Assembly: GCA_002436405.1 (NCBI GenBank)
Contig: DJLZ01000005.1
Span: 62,001 to 126,000 of the forward strand
Direction of reading: 5' to 3'
Source: Proteobacteria bacterium UBA6503
GTDB lineage: Bacteria; Pseudomonadota; Alphaproteobacteria; UBA1280; UBA6503
Length of the DNA stretch: 64,000 nucleotides
The position numbers and the translations under genes were made by a program. Below the pieces are notes generated by a model. The model was not told where the DNA came from. It saw nothing but the letters and a program-made list of their open reading frames with translations, and made no database searches. Numbering within the stretch: position 1 is the first letter of the stretch; every line of letters starts with the position of its first letter. Below, in pieces: positions 58,271 to 64,000 of this stretch.

Positions 58271-61200
58271 TTATTTGTTTTGTGTGAGCTCACGTTTTTT
58301 CCAGTAGCCGCCAGCTGTAAAGCTGTGCCATGCCCACTTAAAGGTGCGCATAAGCCATAGGGCGACCCATAGGGCCCATGCCATCATCAAGACACGGAAC
58401 ACCCACATTGGCAGCGTACAAGCACCAGCCTCGGCCGGAGTATTGGCACCAGTGTCTTGGTACCATTGCAGCATGTATGTGGTTGAGTGGTTACCTTCAA
58501 TGTAAACCTCAGGCGTGCCAAGGAGGCCCACTTTAACAACTGTGAAGAGGGCGCTTACAACGAAGATGCTCATAATCACAACACCAATTTGGGTGGCGTT
58601 GAAGCGGACGCGGTTTAGCTTTTCGCCATGTTTTTCACGCCATTGCAGCAGCATAATCCATAGCACTGGTAGCAAGAATGCTTCTGGCGCTGATTGGGTA
58701 AAGCCTAGGGCTAGTACAAACCAGCCAGCAAAGCTTAGCGGCGCTGGCAAAGCCTTTGCCATGACCCACGCAAGGATAATCATTCCTGCAAGCACAGCCC
58801 ACAGTTTAACGTAAGGGCCGTTAGCTGGGCCATAAGTCCAAACTACCCAACGTTTTGAAACATCGCTGATGCTTTGCGTAAGGTTTACAAAGGGGGCGTT
58901 AAGGTTAACCTCAGGCGTTTGGATGTGCAGTAGGTTTTGTTCAGTCTCTTCCCATACGATGCGGGCATTGTTCATGCCGTGGCGCAGCGGTAGGCCCACT
59001 TCAAGTAGTTCACCTTCGTCAGCGGCAGCTTGCGAAAGCGCACGGCCGTTCACGTAGAACTCTTTCAGTTTAAGGCCACGGCCTAGGGTAACGTTGTGGG
59101 TTTGCGGACGGGTTGTCTCGATGTTCAGCGTTAGCGTATTTACTTGTGTTTTACCACGTAGCGCACTTTCAATACGGCCGTTGTGGATTGTAAGCTCTTG
59201 GCCATCAATGCCCATTGGCTTTTTGATGCTCAAGGTTACTTCATCACCGCCGTATGGCTGCCACTCAGGCTGCCACATGCCGTTTTGCTGATGCATGATT
59301 GGCGCAACGCCAGACTCTTGCGCCACGTGCCACTTGGTTGAAACCCCAAGCTGCCATACCTCACGGAATGACTTATCATCAGCCGCTACAAGGGTAAGGG
59401 CTTCAGTAGGCTCAATCTCAGAGCGCAGCACAATAGGGCGGTGGCTTACTTGTAAGCGCACTTTGCCGTTTTTAACATCGTGCTGAGTTTCAAGCAGTTT
59501 TTCACCTTCTAGCAGTGGTAAATCAAGGGTAAACGGCGCGCCATGCTCAAGCATAATGCGGGTTGTGATTTCCCAGTTGTTGTTAAAGGCTAGGTGGCGG
59601 TGCACCTTGGCATAGCCTGCAAACTCAAGCGGTTTGTAGGTTGGTTTTTCGGCCTTCTTATCTTGTTTTTGCGGGGCACGAACACCTTCAGGCGTGCGTG
59701 ATAGGCTAACAACACGGCCATTGGGGTTGCCTTCAGTGTTCAGGCCACCAATACGCCAGCCAACAAGGCTGTTATCAAACGCAGCAATGGTTTGGCCTAG
59801 GTCAAGGTTAAGGTTGTTGTAGTCGCCAGCGTCATAACGCACAGCTACTGTGCTGCGGCCTTTAGGCAAAAGCACGTAGGGGCGGTTTTGATGGGCCACC
59901 GTAAACGCATTTACGTTGTTTACCACCACGTTTGAAGGGAAGACCACAGGCTTCAGCGTTGGTAGCTGTGCGAGTACTTCTTCTTCAGCGGTAAAGGTAA
60001 AGGTTAGGGTAATGCTGTCACCACGGGCTTGCAGGGCTGCTTTTTCAGCAAAGGCACAGTTCGGGGCGCAGGCTGCAGGCTCTAGCAAGCGTTTTTCAAG
60101 GTCCTTTAGCAAATGCTGTGGCGGGAACATATCCTGCGCCATGGCAGGCGCAGCGCTCAGCATGCCTACGGTTAGTAGGGCAGCTGCCGCAGCCTTTTTG
60201 CCGCCTTTAAAGCGTGGCCAGCAAAGGTCTGTTTTAAATAGTTTTGCCAGTAGCAAACCAAATGCGAGAACCTTCAAAAGTTCAAGCAGACGGAAACCAA
60301 ACGGTGAAAGCATCCAAAGGCGGAACGTCTCACCCTCAGTCACGCCTTCAGCCCAGTTTAGGCTTACGCTGTTTTGTTTTTGGCGCCACTCAGGCAGGCC
60401 CGGGCCTGTTGGGACGCGGGTGTTCGGATCAATCTCAGTCAGTGAGGCTGTTGGCATGATTTCTTCTTTCATTTCATCCATTGCCATGGCGTTGAGCGCC
60501 ATGTTGCCACCACCCATTTTAAGCATAGGGGCTGCACGAAGTTGGCGAGGCACTGGCGCTGATTCTGGTGCACCAAAGTTTTGCTCCATCACCATATCGC
60601 TACGAGATGACTTGGCAACAACGCCACGTGAGCCATCAAACTGGTTGAGGCCTGGTACGTTAATGCTAAACAAAGCTTCTTTTGCTAAGTGTGGGTATAG
60701 GGCGTTTTGCACGTGCAGCAATGTAAACGGCACAGCAAGCAACACCACAATGGCCAACACAAAGCCACGTAGGGTATTAACACTCTTGTAGAGCTTGGCT
60801 TCTTTAGGCAAGGCTGCCAAAACAAGGCCAAATACCAATAGCACTAAAACTTGGGTCAGTAGGGTGGCATGGTCATGCATCGTCAGTGCAAGGGCCAAAA
60901 ACGCAACACCTGCCCACTTAGCACTACCCCATAGGCGGAAAGCGACCGCCGTTGTAAGGAGGAGGAAGAAGAACTGGTAAAGGTTCCATTGGCTCATCCA
61001 AGTGCCGCGGGTTTTGTCAGCACCTGTAACGGCAATCGGGCGCCATGCGTTTGGCATGATGATGCTGGCATTGGCATTTTCAAAATCAGTATTCCATGAG
61101 CCAATCGGCAACTTAGGCGCGCTTACAGGCAGTAGGCTTACGGGCAGAATGCTAATGGCTTCTAGGTTCATGTATTGTTGGCGTACTTCAACACCTTCAC

Positions 61201-62431
61201 GGTCATTTGCGCCACGTGTAAGGGGCTGCGCTTTGCCTTGGATGTTCACACGGCCAAGGTCAACGTTGGCGGCTTGGTCAAGGCGCCAGTCGGTGTTCAT
61301 GGTGCCGTTAATCATGTCACGCACGGTAAATTGGTGGCCGTCTTGGGCAAGCCACATGGTGCGGTTTAGGTTAAGGGCGTTATCAGGCGCATGGGGTGCG
61401 CCTTCACGTACGATATCAAAGTCAATGCTTTCGCCAGCGTGCATCAGGTACGCTGCAAAGTTGCGCCAATGGTTCGGGATATCGGTTTGATCAGGGTTAA
61501 GAGGGGTTTCGGCTTTGGTATCAACCAAGCGTAGTTCAGGCATTGGGTTAAAGGCCCAAACTTCTTCAGCCCATGGCAGCTCAGGCATTGTAAGCTGCGA
61601 CATGCGACCGTCTTTATAAAGGTCGGTAAAGGTAAGGCTGTGTACGCCTGCACCTGCTTGAACAACATAGCTACCGTCGTTTTGGCGCTTAACAGGCAAG
61701 CGGCCACTGTAGGCGGCAGGCTCGGTATTCGCAAGGTGGAAGTTAGGAATTGTAATCTCACGCTCAGCCCCGGTAACTGTTAGGCGCATTTGTGTTGTGA
61801 TTTGTGCAGGGATGCTATCTGTCACAAGGCGGAAAACCTGCAGCTTTGAGGTATTTTGCTCAACCTGAATATCACGCTGGATAGGCTCAATGCGGCTTTT
61901 TTGTAGTACCAATCGGTCACCACGCAGTTGCGGCATATCAAGGGTTTTGCCATTTAGAGTAAATTGCACTTGGGCAAGGTCGGCAGGTAGTTGTAGGTAA
62001 GCGGGGGTATTGTCCCAGTTAATTTGACCAGCAATGGTGTAGATGCCTTTATCAAGACGTACCGCCGGAAGGTTACGGTAAGCGCTTGTGCCACGTGGTT
62101 GGCTGTTTACAGTAACGCTGCTTGGCCATGTCCATGTTTGGCCCGGCAAAATAACCTGCGTATTGTTAGCGAGTACTTTAACTGACATTTGGAAGGCGGC
62201 ACCTTTGGTGGTGACAATATCAATTTTGCTATCAGCGTAGGTTACACATTGCTTGGCGTTTGAGCCTTCAATCATGGCACAAGTGGCTTGCTTGTGGGTG
62301 TGAAGCACCCAGTCAGTCCAAGGTTTAAGGGCTTCTGGCACATAAACGGCCATGGCCATTTGCGGTACCATAACAGTTACCGTTGCAACAGCAGCCAGTT
62401 TAAGTAGGAGTTTTTTACTAAGTTTACGCAT
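58271..62431 (-). CDS. Giant inner-membrane protein with two exported beta-rich halves
   Basis: The 1386-residue protein has an N-terminal signal peptide (cut near AMA, 28), a long beta-rich periplasmic part (about 30-475), a cluster of four or five helices (about 480-580), a linker, a helix near 712-735, and then a signal-like segment (about 743-765, ending APAMAQ) before a second beta-rich part (about 770-1200) and a second helix cluster (about 1205-1370). The two halves share a plan, so an old duplication or fusion is likely. No enzyme motif is seen. It begins 48 bases after the upp stop on the same strand. Function is unknown. Confidence 0.72.
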   Translation of the reverse strand: MRKLSKKLLLKLAAVATVTVMVPQMAMAVYVPEALKPWTDWVLHTHKQATCAMIEGSNAKQCVTYADSKIDIVTTKGAAFQMSVKVLANNTQVILPGQTWTWPSSVTVNSQPRGTSAYRNLPAVRLDKGIYTIAGQINWDNTPAYLQLPADLAQVQFTLNGKTLDMPQLRGDRLVLQKSRIEPIQRDIQVEQNTSKLQVFRLVTDSIPAQITTQMRLTVTGAEREITIPNFHLANTEPAAYSGRLPVKRQNDGSYVVQAGAGVHSLTFTDLYKDGRMSQLTMPELPWAEEVWAFNPMPELRLVDTKAETPLNPDQTDIPNHWRNFAAYLMHAGESIDFDIVREGAPHAPDNALNLNRTMWLAQDGHQFTVRDMINGTMNTDWRLDQAANVDLGRVNIQGKAQPLTRGANDREGVEVRQQYMNLEAISILPVSLLPVSAPKLPIGSWNTDFENANASIIMPNAWRPIAVTGADKTRGTWMSQWNLYQFFFLLLTTAVAFRLWGSAKWAGVAFLALALTMHDHATLLTQVLVLLVFGLVLAALPKEAKLYKSVNTLRGFVLAIVVLLAVPFTLLHVQNALYPHLAKEALFSINVPGLNQFDGSRGVVAKSSRSDMVMEQNFGAPESAPVPRQLRAAPMLKMGGGNMALNAMAMDEMKEEIMPTASLTEIDPNTRVPTGPGLPEWRQKQNSVSLNWAEGVTEGETFRLWMLSPFGFRLLELLKVLAFGLLLAKLFKTDLCWPRFKGGKKAAAAALLTVGMLSAAPAMAQDMFPPQHLLKDLEKRLLEPAACAPNCAFAEKAALQARGDSITLTFTFTAEEEVLAQLPTLKPVVFPSNVVVNNVNAFTVAHQNRPYVLLPKGRSTVAVRYDAGDYNNLNLDLGQTIAAFDNSLVGWRIGGLNTEGNPNGRVVSLSRTPEGVRAPQKQDKKAEKPTYKPLEFAGYAKVHRHLAFNNNWEITTRIMLEHGAPFTLDLPLLEGEKLLETQHDVKNGKVRLQVSHRPIVLRSEIEPTEALTLVAADDKSFREVWQLGVSTKWHVAQESGVAPIMHQQNGMWQPEWQPYGGDEVTLSIKKPMGIDGQELTIHNGRIESALRGKTQVNTLTLNIETTRPQTHNVTLGRGLKLKEFYVNGRALSQAAADEGELLEVGLPLRHGMNNARIVWEETEQNLLHIQTPEVNLNAPFVNLTQSISDVSKRWVVWTYGPANGPYVKLWAVLAGMIILAWVMAKALPAPLSFAGWFVLALGFTQSAPEAFLLPVLWIMLLQWREKHGEKLNRVRFNATQIGVVIMSIFVVSALFTVVKVGLLGTPEVYIEGNHSTTYMLQWYQDTGANTPAEAGACTLPMWVFRVLMMAWALWVALWLMRTFKWAWHSFTAGGYWKKRELTQNK

Positions 62432-62479
62432 TGTGTGAGCCTTCCATGTTAATCACGCAATTATATAGAGTAGGGTTCT

Positions 62480-63121
62480 TTATAGGGTGCCGAACAAACG
62501 GTCACCTGCATCGCCCAAACCAGGCACGATGTAGGCTTTTTCGTTAAGCTTTTGGTCAAGTGACGCTGTGTAAATTGGCACATCAGGGTGGGTTTTAGCC
62601 AAGTGTTCAACACCTTCAGGTGCGCAAACAAGCGACATAAAGTGCATTGAACGGTCAGATACACCGTGGTTGTTCAAAACTTCCATCGCGTATGCAGCGC
62701 TGTGGCCAGTGGCCAGCATAGGGTCAACCAGAATAACGCGTTTTTCTCCGATGTTTGGCGGTAGTTTAACTAGGTATTCAACTGGTAGATGGGTGGTTTC
62801 GTCACGGTAAACGCCAATGTGCCCCATGCCGGCATCAGGCATAAGTTCGCTCAGTGCTTCTGACATCCCAAGGCCCGCACGTAAAATAGGTACAATCACA
62901 GGGCGTTCGCCCGCAAGTGTTGGGGCGTCGGTGTCGCACACAGGGGTTGTGATGGCGGTGGTTGAAAGGGGCAGGTCGCGGGTAAGTTCGTAACCTAGAA
63001 GCAATGAAATTTCATGAAGAAGCTGTTTAAATGCAAGGCATGTGGTTTCTTTTCGGCGCATAAGAGTTAGTTTATGAGCGATAAGAGGATGTTCGATGAG
63101 GTGGAAATTTGGATGGTGCAT
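62480..63121 (-). CDS. upp: Uracil phosphoribosyltransferase
   Basis: The 213-residue enzyme makes UMP from uracil and PRPP for pyrimidine salvage. HPLIAHKLTLMRRKET (about 11-26), VPILRAGLGM (about 77-86) and the PRPP loop VDPMLATGHS (about 132-141) are diagnostic, and the end YIVPGLGDAGDRLFGTL matches the uracil-binding lid. It is transcribed away from pdhA. The 243-base divergent gap between them should contain both promoters, but I could not place clear boxes there. Confidence 0.95.
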   Translation of the reverse strand: MHHPNFHLIEHPLIAHKLTLMRRKETTCLAFKQLLHEISLLLGYELTRDLPLSTTAITTPVCDTDAPTLAGERPVIVPILRAGLGMSEALSELMPDAGMGHIGVYRDETTHLPVEYLVKLPPNIGEKRVILVDPMLATGHSAAYAMEVLNNHGVSDRSMHFMSLVCAPEGVEHLAKTHPDVPIYTASLDQKLNEKAYIVPGLGDAGDRLFGTL

Positions 63122-63364
63122 TTAACTGTTATTCCTTTACTTATAATGACTAACAAGCCTTCTTTTGCACATTAGTAAAAGGGCAATCGGGGCGGCGGTC
63201 AAGGTGAAAGATTTTATGCATTTACAAAGGTAGGGGGTCTCGCTTATCTTTATTGTGCACTGCAGCATGCCATTTGCTTGCCTTTTAAGGGCGGATGGGG
63301 CACAAATTACAGGCCCGCAGAATGCTAAAAGCAGGGCAACAATTGCAAAAAGAAGGTTTTAGAC

Positions 63365-64000
63365 GTGAGCAAGAAATCAAGCCTCAAAGTTGTTACCGAC
63401 AAGAACGATAAAGGTAACAAAAAAACAAACCGACCATTTTCAGTCGAAGAACTCAAAACATTTTACAAAGAGATGTTGACCATCCGCCGCTTTGAAGAAA
63501 AAGCAGCGCAGATGTACAGCGCAGGCCTAATGGGCGGCTTTTGCCACCTTTACATTGGCCAAGAAGCTGTTGTGACTGGCATTAAGGCTGCTTCAAAGCC
63601 TGAAAACGATTACTCAATTACAAGTTACCGCTGCCACGCACATGCGATTAGCTGCGGCGTTGACCCTAAACAAGTTATGGCTGAACTTACTGGCCGCAGT
63701 GGCGGTATTTCAAAAGGTAAGGGCGGCTCAATGCACATGTTTGACCCTGAAAAGGGCTTTTTTGGCGGCCACGGTATTGTGGCAGCGCAAATCCCACTGG
63801 GCACAGGCCTTGCTTTTGCCGCTAAATACCGCGGCGAAGACCGTGTATGTGTAGCGTACGCAGGCGACGGCGCCATGAACGGTGGCCAAGTGTACGAAGC
63901 CTTTAACATGGCGAAGCTATGGGACCTTCCAGTGCTATACATCGTTGAAAACAACCGCTACGGCATGGGGACTTCAACCGCACGTGCAAGCGGCATGAAC
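63365..64000 (+). CDS. pdhA: Pyruvate dehydrogenase E1 component subunit alpha (partial)
   Basis: The first 212 codons are present, from GTG 63365 to the window edge. FYKEMLTIRRFEEKAAQMYSAGLMGGFCHLYIGQEA, SYRCHAHAI, GKGGSMHMF and the thiamine diphosphate motif GDGAMNGGQVYEA...NN (about 180-209) are diagnostic of E1 alpha. With E1 beta, E2 and E3 it makes acetyl-CoA. In many alphaproteobacteria pdhA directly follows ftsB; here it lies 9.4 kb away. The start is GTG, with a weak upstream purine site, and the N-terminal 20 residues are a basic extension. Confidence 0.95.
   Translation, partial: MSKKSSLKVVTDKNDKGNKKTNRPFSVEELKTFYKEMLTIRRFEEKAAQMYSAGLMGGFCHLYIGQEAVVTGIKAASKPENDYSITSYRCHAHAISCGVDPKQVMAELTGRSGGISKGKGGSMHMFDPEKGFFGGHGIVAAQIPLGTGLAFAAKYRGEDRVCVAYAGDGAMNGGQVYEAFNMAKLWDLPVLYIVENNRYGMGTSTARASGMN

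Noticed and set aside
59916..60791. Plus-strand open frame of 291 codons
   Set aside because: Shadow of the giant membrane-protein gene; Ser/Arg-rich and without motifs.
1..64000. tRNA, rRNA, CRISPR arrays, insertion sequences or prophage
   Set aside because: No T-loop-like GTTCGAATCC pattern, regular repeat-spacer series, transposase or phage structural gene was seen in reading the window.

Overview
The window is chromosomal DNA from an alphaproteobacterium-like organism. The evidence is synteny: recA-recX at the left edge, rpsB-tsf-pyrH-frr-uppS, rseP-bamA-skp-fabZ, and tpiA-secG-pyrG...eno-ftsB...pdhA. Gene density is high, with short intergenic gaps, many clear hairpin terminators and mostly ATG starts. 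Native genes favour Ser TCA/AGC, Leu CTA/CTT and Arg CGT/CGC. I cannot name the species; a free-living or predatory relative of the Micavibrio type is only a guess. I saw no tRNA, rRNA, CRISPR array, insertion sequence or prophage.

Layout. 1-5.5 kb: recA end, recX, a lipid-exporter-like ABC half transporter, a structured leader before a PhoH ATPase, an HNH endonuclease and a haloalkane-dehalogenase-like hydrolase. 5.5-11.4 kb (minus strand): a peptide-ABC importer without its ATPases, a CorC/CNNM protein and two small unknowns. 11.7-15.5 kb: a large exported protein, xerD and accA. 15.6-18.1 kb (minus): a Cys-rich mini-protein, leucine dehydrogenase, a possible 24-residue membrane peptide and a GntR regulator. 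18.3-24.8 kb: anmK, a DUF457-type membrane protein, an alpha/beta hydrolase, a cysteine desulfurase next to mnmA, and a degenerate EAL protein. 25-27 kb: two M50 site-2-protease-like genes with foreign-looking codon use. 27.8-37.5 kb: ribosome and translation genes, then envelope assembly. 37.7-39.7 kb: two tiny very basic proteins and two diguanylate cyclases. 39.9-43.3 kb: a Gld-type ABC ATPase and a GldF-GldG fusion. 43.4-48.2 kb: Nfu, unknowns, a PpiD-like chaperone and otsB. 48.3-53.9 kb: glycolysis, secG, pyrG, ftsB and a trypsin-like protease. 54-63.1 kb (minus): a second trypsin-like lipoprotein, an Ala/Gln/Pro-rich protein, tryptophan dioxygenase with a kynureninase-like enzyme, a 1386-residue membrane protein and upp. 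The window ends inside pdhA.

The most striking pattern concerns the outer membrane. The bamA-skp-fabZ region lacks lpxD and lpxA in their usual places, the gene in the lpxB place keeps the fold but has lost the family's catalytic motifs, and kdsA is absent between pyrG and eno, where a trypsin-like gene sits instead. This suggests that lipid A/Kdo synthesis is lost or heavily rebuilt in this lineage. The second pattern is a set of protease and small basic-protein genes (two M50 proteins, two trypsin-like proteins, one two-gene basic operon). Most have deviant codon use, and all have pyrimidine-rich leaders and end next to a terminator, so they may be a co-regulated or transferred group.
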